DNA of 29,208 nt, taken from positions 1-29,208 of the forward strand of contig JAKPQU010000550.1 in assembly GCA_029555925.1 (NCBI GenBank), in the 5' to 3' direction. Below the pieces are notes generated by a model. That model was not told where the DNA came from. It did no database searches and saw only the letters and a program-made list of their open reading frames with translations. Below, one piece after another: positions 6,888 to 15,700 of this stretch. A program made the translations under genes and the position numbers. This stretch comes from Bacillota bacterium (GTDB lineage Bacteria; Eremiobacterota; SpSt-956; JAKJGF01). Each line of letters starts with the position of its first letter. Positions within the stretch are counted from its first letter, which is position 1.

Positions 6888-9881
6888 CTATCTTTCATAA
6901 TGTTCGCTCTTAAAAAAGGGGCAGATAGCGCATTTTTTTGTAGCAGCAAGGGGGCCTCTTGGTTTTTTCCCCTCAATATTACCAACCGTATGAGCACATC
7001 TTCTTCCTTTTTTAGGGTATGCAGGACATAGTGCCTGTTTACCGCACAGCATAATCTCCCAGCAGTTAAGAGGTTCTTCTTTAAATTCGATTTTCTCTTT
7101 TAAGTCTTCTTCCCTGGCCTTTTTTTCTTTCAAACGTTGTCTGTCTGCTTCAAGTTCTTCTCTAAGTTTTTCCCTTTCTGCCAGAAGTTTTTTGTCTTTA
7201 AGATCAGGTGTATAATCTGTAATATCAAGATTAAGATAGGCTTTTCTCTGTGCCTTTTCCTTTTCCAGTTCTTCAAATTTCTTTTTTCTTTCCTGTTCTT
7301 CCCGCTTCTTCTTCTCTTCCAGTTGTTTTTTTTCTTCTTCCAGTTCTCTTTTAAGTTTTGCCATAGAATCGGCTTCTTTCTTTTTATTGGCCTGTCTCAC
7401 ATCCTGTACCAGGAACTTATATTTTTCTTTTTTACTTTCAATTTCTTCCTTACTGAGAACAGGTTCTGGCACAGTTTTTTTCGGGGCCTGAGGAACTATT
7501 GTATCCATGAGCTTATTTTTTAATAATTCCTTTAATTTTGTCCCGGATTTAACAGAAATTTTATTTTCTATCTGACGAACAGGCTCCGGAAGTTCTTCCT
7601 TTTTTACAGAAATAACAGAAAGCGGTTCAGATGCTATAACAGGTCTGACAACACGTTCAATTTCTTTCTGACATACAGATCCATATTCAGACTTTTCTTC
7701 TGCAGAGACATATTCAGGCTTTTCCTCTGCAGAGACATATTCCCTTAAATCTTCCGGATATTCGCTCATATCCTGACTTTTTGTTTTAGTAGAAAGTTCA
7801 TCCAGGAGTTTCTCCTTATCCTGTTCTTCCAGTTGTGTAACAGCTTCAATCAAAGGTCTGTCTTTAGCAGAAAGTTTCATTTTCAAAACATGCTTTTTGT
7901 CTTTTTCAAGAGCTTTTTCCTGTGTTGTAATATCTGAAGTTAAGGAAGGAACGTCTTTTTTCTTCAGGGATTTTTTCAACTTTGTCTCTGTTTCGGAAGG
8001 TTCTTCTTTCCTGGCTTTTTTAAGAACAAATTTCTGTTCTGCAGTCTGTTCCTGAGTTTTTTTAATACTCTTTTCCTGAGAAGAAAACAGAGGTTTCGAA
8101 ACTTTTATCTCTCCATGATGAACTTTTTCTCTATATTTCTGGAGTAATCCTTCTCTGGTTTCCGAAGGCTGTTTTTCTTCAGAAGAAACTTCTCCTGTAT
8201 CTCTGCGATTTTCTTTATCAGGTGAAAGTTCTTTTGTGTCTCTAAATTGCTCAGGGAGGGATAATTCAGAAGTCTCAAAACCACTCTGAACCTGTGCATA
8301 ATCATAAATATTACCTGCTGGTTCATCAATTTCCTGCTGTTGTTTATTTATTGTATCTTTGAGTTTTGCAAGGGCCTTCTGGAGAATCCTTTTTGTTGCA
8401 ATAGAAAATAAAGTTTCTTTTTCAATTGCTTTTTTTATAGGATTTAAGGCATCAGGTCTGCCCCATTCTGCAAGAGTCATAGCACAGAGCCTTCTAATAT
8501 TATGATCTTCATCTGTGAGCCCTTCAAATAAATAGGAATAAAAAGATTCATATTTAAATTTACTCTGCAGAGAAAAAGCCAATAAACGTACAGGACTGTC
8601 TTTATGAGAAAATAAATTCTTAATACAGGAAAAAACAATATACTCATCATCAGGGAATTTAATTTTTTGAAGACTTTCCACTGCAGAGAGCCTGACATTT
8701 TTATCATCTGATTTCAGTAAATGTAATAATCCGTCAATAGCTATATTATCTCCGATTTCTCCTAGAGCTATGGCAGCCTGTTTCTGGACAGGCACATCAT
8801 TTTCATATAACAGCTTGATTAAAGCTATAGTAGCCTTTTCCTGTATAACACTGCTCAAGGCTTTTACAGCCTGCAACCTGGCCTTTTTATCATTTGATTT
8901 TAATTGAAGTATTAAGAGATCACTATTGGAAAGACCTCTGTCACTCTGGATAACAGAAAAAGGATCCTTCCATAATAAAAGAGAATGTTTAAGTTCATCT
9001 GCTGATTGATATCTATCTTTAATTTTCAATGCTATGGCTTTTGTAAGAATATAGTTCATATAAAATGAAATTTCGGGGTTCAATCTTTTTGGAGGTTCAA
9101 GAGAAAATCCTTCTGGGCGAATACCGGTAATAAGATGGTACATCGTTGTTCCAAGGGAATAAATATCACTCCTTACATCACATGGTTTACCTGCACACTG
9201 TTCCGGTGAAGCATAACCAATAGTAGCATATTCAGCCAGAGAAGAACTATCTTTCTCCATTGACACTGCTATGCCGAAATCTACAAGAACCAGTGAATTA
9301 TCAGCTCTTTTTATCATTATATTTGCAGGTTTAAGATCCCTGTATATGATAGGAGGCTGCCTGTTATGTAAATAACTCAAAACATCACATATCTGAATAG
9401 CCCACTCTATTACCTGTTCCTCAGGGAATCCCCTGTCATAATTATTTTCACTCATTATTGTGAGAAGATCTTCTCCTACAATGTAATCCATTACAAGATA
9501 GTATTTACCGTTCACCGCAAAATAATCATATACCCTGGGGAGACTGCTGTGATTGAGGCTTGAAAGAAGCTTTGCTTCCTGCTCAAACATCTCTATGGAA
9601 GCTTCGTTTGTGCCGGCTATTGCACTGAATCGAAGAATTAATTCTTTAATAGCACAGACTTTGCCTAAATTCTTATCTATACCCATAAAAATTGTTCCCA
9701 TGCCACCGCTTTTAATTGTTTTAAGAATACTATATCTATCGCTCAGTCTTTCTAATTCCATAACGCGGGAAGCATACAATTTCAAAAAAGAAGCTTCAGA
9801 CGTAAGGATATTGCCGCATCTGATACAGAACTGCTCATTTACATTATTTAGCTGGGAACATTTATCACAATTTTTATACAT
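6888..9881 (-). CDS. Serine/threonine protein kinase with zinc ribbon, HEAT repeats, coiled coil and C-terminal Cys-rich domain
   Basis: A 997-residue Hanks-type kinase, apparently cytosolic. Residues 1-25 hold a zinc ribbon (CDKC at 5-8, CIRC at 19-22). The kinase domain spans about 50-305: glycine loop KSGGMGTIF, ATP lysine K79 (AIKEL), catalytic loop YRDLKPANIM with D182 and N187, DFG at 201-203, then GYASPEQ. All key residues are present; Tyr replaces His in HRD, which is common in bacterial kinases. HEAT-like helical repeats follow (about 325-500), then some 430 residues of Lys/Glu-rich, coiled-coil sequence with a short tandem EYVSAEEK repeat. The last 58 residues are a separate Cys-rich unit (CWEIMLCGK...CPAYP...RRC...C..C), of the CWE-type Cys motif seen at the ends of other signalling proteins. 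No transmembrane segment separates sensor from kinase. Its target is unknown. GGAA before the ATG is a weak ribosome binding site. Confidence 0.92.
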   Translation of the reverse strand: MYKNCDKCSQLNNVNEQFCIRCGNILTSEASFLKLYASRVMELERLSDRYSILKTIKSGGMGTIFMGIDKNLGKVCAIKELILRFSAIAGTNEASIEMFEQEAKLLSSLNHSSLPRVYDYFAVNGKYYLVMDYIVGEDLLTIMSENNYDRGFPEEQVIEWAIQICDVLSYLHNRQPPIIYRDLKPANIMIKRADNSLVLVDFGIAVSMEKDSSSLAEYATIGYASPEQCAGKPCDVRSDIYSLGTTMYHLITGIRPEGFSLEPPKRLNPEISFYMNYILTKAIALKIKDRYQSADELKHSLLLWKDPFSVIQSDRGLSNSDLLILQLKSNDKKARLQAVKALSSVIQEKATIALIKLLYENDVPVQKQAAIALGEIGDNIAIDGLLHLLKSDDKNVRLSAVESLQKIKFPDDEYIVFSCIKNLFSHKDSPVRLLAFSLQSKFKYESFYSYLFEGLTDEDHNIRRLCAMTLAEWGRPDALNPIKKAIEKETLFSIATKRILQKALAKLKDTINKQQQEIDEPAGNIYDYAQVQSGFETSELSLPEQFRDTKELSPDKENRRDTGEVSSEEKQPSETREGLLQKYREKVHHGEIKVSKPLFSSQEKSIKKTQEQTAEQKFVLKKARKEEPSETETKLKKSLKKKDVPSLTSDITTQEKALEKDKKHVLKMKLSAKDRPLIEAVTQLEEQDKEKLLDELSTKTKSQDMSEYPEDLREYVSAEEKPEYVSAEEKSEYGSVCQKEIERVVRPVIASEPLSVISVKKEELPEPVRQIENKISVKSGTKLKELLKNKLMDTIVPQAPKKTVPEPVLSKEEIESKKEKYKFLVQDVRQANKKKEADSMAKLKRELEEEKKQLEEKKKREEQERKKKFEELEKEKAQRKAYLNLDITDYTPDLKDKKLLAEREKLREELEADRQRLKEKKAREEDLKEKIEFKEEPLNCWEIMLCGKQALCPAYPKKGRRCAHTVGNIEGKKPRGPLAATKKCAICPFFKSEHYER

Positions 9882-9976
9882 AGAACATTTCCAAAAATAA
9901 TTTTTATGAAAAAGTTTATATAAAATTAATTTGCTAAATATAATTAAACCCCTGCTTTTTATGAGAATTAATTTTT

Positions 9977-10103
9977 ATTAGCCTTCAACACTTATTAGAA
10001 TTTAAGTCGTCGTGACGCGTGACGGGTTTAATCCATGCGCATCATGCATTATGCTTTACGCATTACGAGGTCGTTATTTATGGATAGTTATGAAACTAAC
10101 TAT
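9977..10103. mobile_element. MITE-like element, family A copy 2 (inverted)
   Basis: Reverse complement of the element at 2133-2268, nearly base for base. Its right end AGTTATGAAACTAACTAT (10086-10103) is the exact complement of copy 1's left end. The block CTTATTAGAATTTAAGT and the heptamers (CGTGACG units, then GCATTACGAGGTCGTTATTTA) are shared. The outer left end (9977-9991) has decayed. It lies upstream of both the kinase gene and the TatD gene. Confidence 0.68.
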
Positions 10104-10149
10104 ATTTTAAAAAATCAGTTAAAAAACTAGAGAAAAGGGTATAATATAT

Positions 10150-10243
10150 ACTGAGGTGAGCATAAATAATACATATATGCTCTCGTGACGCGTAACGCGT
10201 GACGGTAGGAAAACTTTTATTACATGCTTATGCTCAGGTCAGT
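10150..10243. mobile_element. MITE-like element, family B copy 1
   Basis: 94-bp element. Left end ACTGAGGTGAGCATAA (10150-10165); right end reversed ACTGACCTGAGCATAA (10228-10243): 14 of 16 match. The core is GTGACGC GTAACGC GTGACGG. Copy 2 is at 23054. Together with family A copy 2, it fills about 220 bases of the 511-base gap 9882-10392; the rest is AT-rich DNA with the TatD promoter. Confidence 0.62.
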
Positions 10244-10345
10244 AATAAAAATAAATCCTGAAGAATTATTAAATTTTATTATACTTAATTTTGAAGACAA
10301 TTGCATCATGAAAATACCAGGGAACATTTTATCATTGTTTGTATT

Positions 10346-10373
10346 TTGACTGAATTTTTCATGCAATTATCTA
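10346..10373 (+). promoter_or_regulatory. Candidate promoter of the TatD-like gene, very short leader
   Basis: TTGACT (10346-10351), 16 bases, TATCTA (10368-10373). A start near 10380 would leave only about a dozen bases before the ATG at 10393. That fits the absence of any ribosome binding site there, so the message may be almost leaderless. Confidence 0.4.
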
Positions 10374-10392
10374 TGCATAAAAGTATATTAAT

Positions 10393-11241
10393 ATGTTTAC
10401 CGATATACACAGTCACCTCTATAATTTTACTTTGGATGAAATAAAAGACATAATTGACAGATGCACTGAAGCAGGTGTAAAGAGAATAATAACATGTGTT
10501 TACAATAAAGATAGTCTTATGAAAACCATTCCAATACTTAAATCTTATAAAAATATTTATCTTTCAATGGGAGTGCATCCTCAGGCGGCATGGACAGAGA
10601 AAAAAGAATATAAAGATTTTATACATATCATGGAAGAAGCACTTGAAGCATCTGTTGCAGCAGGAGAAGCAGGATATGATGATTATGAAGGTAACCCTTC
10701 AATAGAAAGTCAGAGAGAAGCTTTTATAAGACAGGTTGAAATGGTGAATATAAAAAAACTGCCTTTAATAATTCACTGCAGAAAAGCTTTTGAAGAGCTT
10801 TTTTCAGATCTGAAACTTCTGAAAGATGACGTAAAGATTATCATGCATTCCTATTCAGGCGGATTTAAATATCTGACTCCGGTAATAAAAAAAGGATTTT
10901 ATATATCTTTTTCCGGCTCACTTACATTTAAACGTTCGACAAATCTAAAAAGAATAGCTGCCATGGTTCCATTAAATAGAATTCTGTGCGAAACAGACAG
11001 TCCCTTTATACCGCCAGAGACAATTTCTCGGATTGATATGTCCAGACCGGAACATCTAGCTATTGTATTTAATGCTTTAAAAGAAACCAGGGAGGAAGAA
11101 GAATGTATTGTGAAGAAAGCTTTAGAGACTAATGCTTCTTCATTATTTGATTTCGAAAGGATTGACAGAAATAGAGAAAAATATATTCAATTACTGGAAA
11201 AGGCTCTAAGTGCTGACAGAGGAAAATATAACACCGTATAA
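10393..11241 (+). CDS. TatD-family metal-dependent hydrolase (putative DNase)
   Basis: A 282-residue TIM-barrel hydrolase of the TatD family, cytosolic. The expected metal ligands are all visible: H6 and H8 in DIHSHL, E92 in GEAGYDDYEG, H128 in IIHCRKA, H152 in MHSYSGG and D202 in CETDSPFIPPE. Family members act as 3'-5' exonucleases or D-aminoacyl-tRNA-type deacylases; the substrate cannot be told from sequence. The GEAGYD motif corresponds to GE.GLD in typical TatD. No ribosome binding site precedes ATG 10393; a promoter 20 bases upstream suggests a nearly leaderless message. tcdA follows 94 bases downstream, past a perfect 21-base palindrome. Confidence 0.9.
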   Translation: MFTDIHSHLYNFTLDEIKDIIDRCTEAGVKRIITCVYNKDSLMKTIPILKSYKNIYLSMGVHPQAAWTEKKEYKDFIHIMEEALEASVAAGEAGYDDYEGNPSIESQREAFIRQVEMVNIKKLPLIIHCRKAFEELFSDLKLLKDDVKIIMHSYSGGFKYLTPVIKKGFYISFSGSLTFKRSTNLKRIAAMVPLNRILCETDSPFIPPETISRIDMSRPEHLAIVFNALKETREEEECIVKKALETNASSLFDFERIDRNREKYIQLLEKALSADRGKYNTV

Positions 11242-11261
11242 TTTATGATTTTGTCTTCTCC

Positions 11262-11282
11262 CGTGACGCGTTACGCGTCACG
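11262..11282. repeat. Perfect palindrome built from heptamers
   Basis: CGTGACGCGT-T-ACGCGTCACG: two 10-base arms around one central T, made of the same GTGACGC/GTTACGC/GTCACGA units as the other arrays. It lies 20 bases after the TatD stop. Confidence 0.7.
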
Positions 11283-11335
11283 ACTATAAACAGTGGAATA
11301 TTTACCGTTACCGGCACTCAGTAAAAGGTGAAAAT

Positions 11336-12106
11336 ATGTCAAAATATTATGAAAGAACTGAATTATTAATAGGAAGAGAGAAACTACAGATACTTTTACA
11401 TAGCAGAGTGGCTGTATTCGGTCTCGGCGGCGTAGGCTCTTTTGCCTGTGAAGGACTTGTAAGGTCCGGTCTCGGCAAATTCATACTTGTAGATTTTGAC
11501 AGAATAAGTGAGACAAATTTCAACAGGCACATAATAGCTACAAAAGAAAAAATGGGACTAAAAAAAGTAGATGTAATGAAAGAGAGAATTTTGTCAATAA
11601 ATCCTTCTGCTGAAATATTAACATATTCGGATTTTTTAGATCTCCACACTATAGAAAAAATTATTAAGGAAACCGACAAAATTGACTTCTGCATTGAAGC
11701 AATAGACAGCCTGGGGCCAAAAGTGAAAGTAATTAAAACACTTCTTAATCATAAGATACCATTTATTTCCAGTATGGGAGCAGGAGGCCGACTTAATCCG
11801 CTCTGTGTAAAAGAAGGGCTTCTTTCCGAGGTTGTAACATGCAATCTTGCAAGAAGGCTGAAAAGAACATTAAAAAAAGACGGAATCAATTTAAACAACA
11901 TACAGGTTATCTATTCAACGGAAAAAGGTGCTATGCCTGAAAAAAAAGAAGCATGGGAAGAAAATGAATTTCAGAGAGGCAGAATAAGAGGAAGGCAGGG
12001 AAGTATCTGCTTCGTTCCTGCAGTATTCGGAATGACTATGTCTTACATAGCTTTTATTAATATTATAGCAGGAAATAAAAGAAAAATAATGAATCAATCC
12101 GAATAA
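11336..12106 (+). CDS. tcdA: tRNA threonylcarbamoyladenosine dehydratase (TcdA/CsdL family)
   Basis: E1/ThiF-like ATP-dependent enzyme of 256 residues. TcdA adenylates and cyclises t6A at position 37 of ANN-decoding tRNAs to ct6A. The N-terminal part matches the family closely: RTELLIGREKLQILLHSRVA, the nucleotide loop GLGGVGS (29-35), the acidic strand end LVDFD (51-55), SETNFNRH (58-65), and K/R residues of KKVDVMKERILSINP. The family's insertion SSMGAGGRLNPL follows. The ribosome binding site is AAAGGTG, 5 bases before ATG. kptA begins 11 bases after the stop, so the two form an operon. MoeB/ThiF/HesA are related, but MoeB/ThiF zinc CxxC pairs are not seen and no sulfur-carrier gene is nearby. 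Confidence 0.9.
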   Translation: MSKYYERTELLIGREKLQILLHSRVAVFGLGGVGSFACEGLVRSGLGKFILVDFDRISETNFNRHIIATKEKMGLKKVDVMKERILSINPSAEILTYSDFLDLHTIEKIIKETDKIDFCIEAIDSLGPKVKVIKTLLNHKIPFISSMGAGGRLNPLCVKEGLLSEVVTCNLARRLKRTLKKDGINLNNIQVIYSTEKGAMPEKKEAWEENEFQRGRIRGRQGSICFVPAVFGMTMSYIAFINIIAGNKRKIMNQSE

Positions 12107-12117
12107 AGGAGAATTAT

Positions 12118-12669
12118 ATGGATTATACAACTTTGAGTAAAACAATATCTCATGCTTTAAGACATGAGCCATGGATATATGAACTGGAACTGGATGAAGA
12201 AGGATGGGTGGAAATAGAGAATTTGATAAAAACGCTCCGCCAGGAAAGAGAAGAATGGGAAAATCTTTCCATTCAGGATTTAGAAGAAATAATAAAGAGA
12301 TCTTCCAAAAAAAGGTTTGAGATTATGGGAAATAAAATAAGGGCTCTTTACGGGCATTCGGTGCCAGAAAAATTACTTAAAGAGCCACTGCCTCCTCCTG
12401 AAATCCTGTTTCATGGAACATCTCACAGGGCATGGGAGATTATAAAATCCAGTGGTTTACTCCCAATGAACAGACAGTATGTCCATCTTTCATTTGATAA
12501 AAAAACAGCAATTGAAGTAGGTAAACGTAAAGACAAAAAGCCACTCATTCTAATAGTAAAATCACAGGAAGCATTTGAAAAAGGGATAAAATTTTATAAA
12601 GGAAATGAAATGATATGGCTTGCAGATTATATACCGGCAGAATATATTCAGGCGAGCAGTGAACAATAA
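12118..12669 (+). CDS. kptA: RNA 2'-phosphotransferase (Tpt1/KptA family)
   Basis: A 183-residue enzyme that moves an internal 2'-phosphate from RNA to NAD+, giving ADP-ribose 1''-2''-cyclic phosphate. In yeast this ends tRNA splicing. The winged-helix half carries LSKTISHALRHEP; the ADP-ribosyl-transferase half carries IRALYGHS, LFHGTSHRAW and GLLPMNRQYVHLS. The catalytic Arg-His-Arg-Arg set corresponds to R15, H16, R66 and R119. AAAGGAG sits just before the ATG; the gene follows tcdA by 11 bases. Bacterial substrates of KptA are not settled; next to tcdA, a role in tRNA repair or in handling 2'-phosphorylated RNA is plausible but inferred. Confidence 0.93.
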   Translation: MDYTTLSKTISHALRHEPWIYELELDEEGWVEIENLIKTLRQEREEWENLSIQDLEEIIKRSSKKRFEIMGNKIRALYGHSVPEKLLKEPLPPPEILFHGTSHRAWEIIKSSGLLPMNRQYVHLSFDKKTAIEVGKRKDKKPLILIVKSQEAFEKGIKFYKGNEMIWLADYIPAEYIQASSEQ

Positions 12670-12797
12670 CCGGTTATCGGCAAAAATTAATAAATTTTAT
12701 TGAAAATCTGATGGCAAAGATTTAACTGTATCATATCGGAAATTTTATTATTTATGAAAAGATAAAAGAATGGAACGATAAAAAGAGGAGCACGAAA

Positions 12798-15700
12798 GTG
12801 ATGAAAAAGAAGAAGAAATTATATGATATAGATGAAGTTGATAAAAAGAAGAAGTTGCATGGCTCAGAAGATACAGAATTAAAGAAAAAAAAGAAAAAAA
12901 CATCTGATGACGAAGGGCCTGATTTAAAGAAAAAAGTATTGAAGCTCCTTGGCCTGGACAGACCCGTATCAAAAGAAAAAAAGAAACAATTACTGGCTCT
13001 CCTGGAAACAGATAAGACCTCTTTAAAGAAGAAAAAAAAGAGCCCCCGGGAACAGAACGACGAAATACTTTTGAAGAAAAAAAAGAAAAAGCGTCCTGTC
13101 ACTGAAGAAAAAGAATTAATTCCCGAAGGCCCTCTGGATGAACTATCCAGGTATCAAAAGATTCTTCATGAAGATCCTTCAAGAATAGAACTGAACCTGA
13201 CAGTCGGACAGCTTTTAATGGAAAAGAAAGAATATGAAAAAGCGGAAAAATATTTTCAGGATTACATAACCAGAAAAGATACATCTGAAAGTGCCTACAG
13301 ACATCTCGGTGATTGCTATTATGCCCAGGGATTGGAGGAAAAAGCTGCAGCCATATATGAAAAAGCCCTCCTGCTAAATCCTGATTCTCTTGATCTGGAA
13401 GCAAAGGTTTCAGAAATAAGAAATAAATACAGCCTTTTAAGGGAACATTTAAACCAGGCAAAAAAAGCTGCAGAGATAAAGGATTACAATGAAGCAATTA
13501 AATCATATAAAGAAGCAGTAAATCTGTCTCCCAGGGATGCCACAATATATGATGCGATAGGAAACATATACGAAGACCTGGGTGACAGAAAATCTGCCTA
13601 TGAATATTATAAATATTCCATAGATATCTCTCCGGCAAATTTAAATTATCAGAAAAAATTCCATTCACTCAAGGTTGACATAGAAGGAACAGCTCTTGCA
13701 AATACAGACGAGGCAAATTTAAGGCAGATTCAATTTCTATTAAAAAGCAGTATAACTGACAAACAGGATGAACATAATAATTTCTGCCGTCTTGGAGAAA
13801 TATATCTTTACCAGGGTAAGTATCAGGAAGCACAGGAGCAGTTCAAATTTGCCCTGTCTATAGAACAGTCAGCCAGAGCATACAGAGGTCAGAGTAATGC
13901 CTGCAGACAGTCAGGAGATATACATAAAGCCATACAATCTCTTACAAGTGCAATAATCCTGGATAGCGGTAAGGAAGAAGACTTGTTGAACCTGGTGGAG
14001 CTTTACAGTCACGACAACCAGAGACCGGAAGATGTTCTTCCCGAAATCATGAGACTATCAGGGTTTATGGCAGATTCTCCTCAAATACAGTTTTATACCG
14101 GTATACTTCTTGAATCCAAAGACTGGCAGGAGGCCTGTAAATATTATGAAAAAGTAATAGAAGAAGATCCTGAACTTCCCGAGGTTCAATACAGACTCGG
14201 TTCATTATTACTACAGAATGATCTGATTGAAGAAGCAGAAGAAATACTCCAGAATGTTTTACTATTAAAATCTGATCATTACAAAACAATGACATCTCTG
14301 GGCAGGCTCTTTATGAAGAAAAAGGATTTTAACCTTGCCAGAGAGTACTTAAAAAAAGCCATAAACATTAATCCATGTTATTACGAACCATGTTATCTTC
14401 TGGGTAAAATTTTAATGACCGAAGGCCACAGTGAAGAAGCACAGAAATACCTGGATAAAGCCGATAAATTCGGACAGAACAGTCCCAATTATTATATAGA
14501 TAAAGCTGAAATTTATCTTCAGGCCCAGGAGCTGGATAATGCTATAAAATCTATAGCGAAAGCTGTAACTATGGGTATAAGTGATAATAAAATTATAAGC
14601 CAGATTGTTTCCATTGCTCTTGAAGTAAATGATTATACATTATTTGAAATATTAAGTGATGCCTTCGAAAAACAGGGAGATACGGAACAAATAAAAGTCA
14701 TATATCTGAAAATGATAAAACTGCAACCTGATAATATTTACTACAGACTTAAACTCTCAAAAATTTACAGACAGATTGAAAGGTATAGAGATGCTCTCGG
14801 CTTACTCAGCAATTTTATCACAGATGACATGGAAAATCTGGACATAAAACTGGAACTCGCAGAAAGTCATTACGGAGTAGCAAAAAATGCCTTTTCCAGA
14901 GAAGACTGGGACGAAGCAGAAGAACATATAAAAAAAGCTCTTACCTATACGGAAATATATGAAATCCCCTGTGAGGCTATAAAAAACATTAAACATAAAT
15001 TCACATCGAGAAAATTAAAAGTCATCGAAACATTGCTAAATAAAAAATACCTCAAGGAAAATTTGCCGGATATTTTAAAGAATTCAACAATCAGTAAAAA
15101 AGAAAAACTTATATTCAACAGGCAGGAGATAGATTTAATTATCAGCAACTCAATTTATGGCGTAGATAAGGAAGATTATCATATACTGCTCGGAGATATT
15201 TATGCAAGGACCGATAGATACGAAGAGGCTATTGAATTATACTTCAAAGCACTGGAGATTAATCCTAAAAACGGAATGATATTTTTCAAATATGGCAATG
15301 TTCTTGAACAGTTAGAAAATTACAGAGAAGCTGCCGATGCCTACAAAGATGCAGTAAATCTTGACCCGACAAATATTATTTTCTATGCAAAACTTGCAAA
15401 AACAAAATTACACATGAAAGAATACCAGGAAGTCAGTAAAATCACAGAAAAAGCTCTCTCTATCTCCAGTAAAGATTATCTGGAAAAAATGAAATATACT
15501 GCAGACTCTAAAATCTGGGTAATGTTTAAAAAAGATGTTTCCAGATGCAGTTACAATCCTGTTGAAAAAACTGATGAAAAAACTAAAAACAGTTTTAAAC
15601 AGAAATGGGTCTTTAAACCTCACGGGAAGATAAGTTCTTCTCCCGTCATATCAGACGAAACAGTATACATAGGTTCGGAAGATACAAGGCTCTATGCACT

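Noticed and set aside
12752..13102. Minus-strand frame rich in Phe and Ser
   Set aside because: It is the complement of the lysine-rich start of the TPR/propeller gene.
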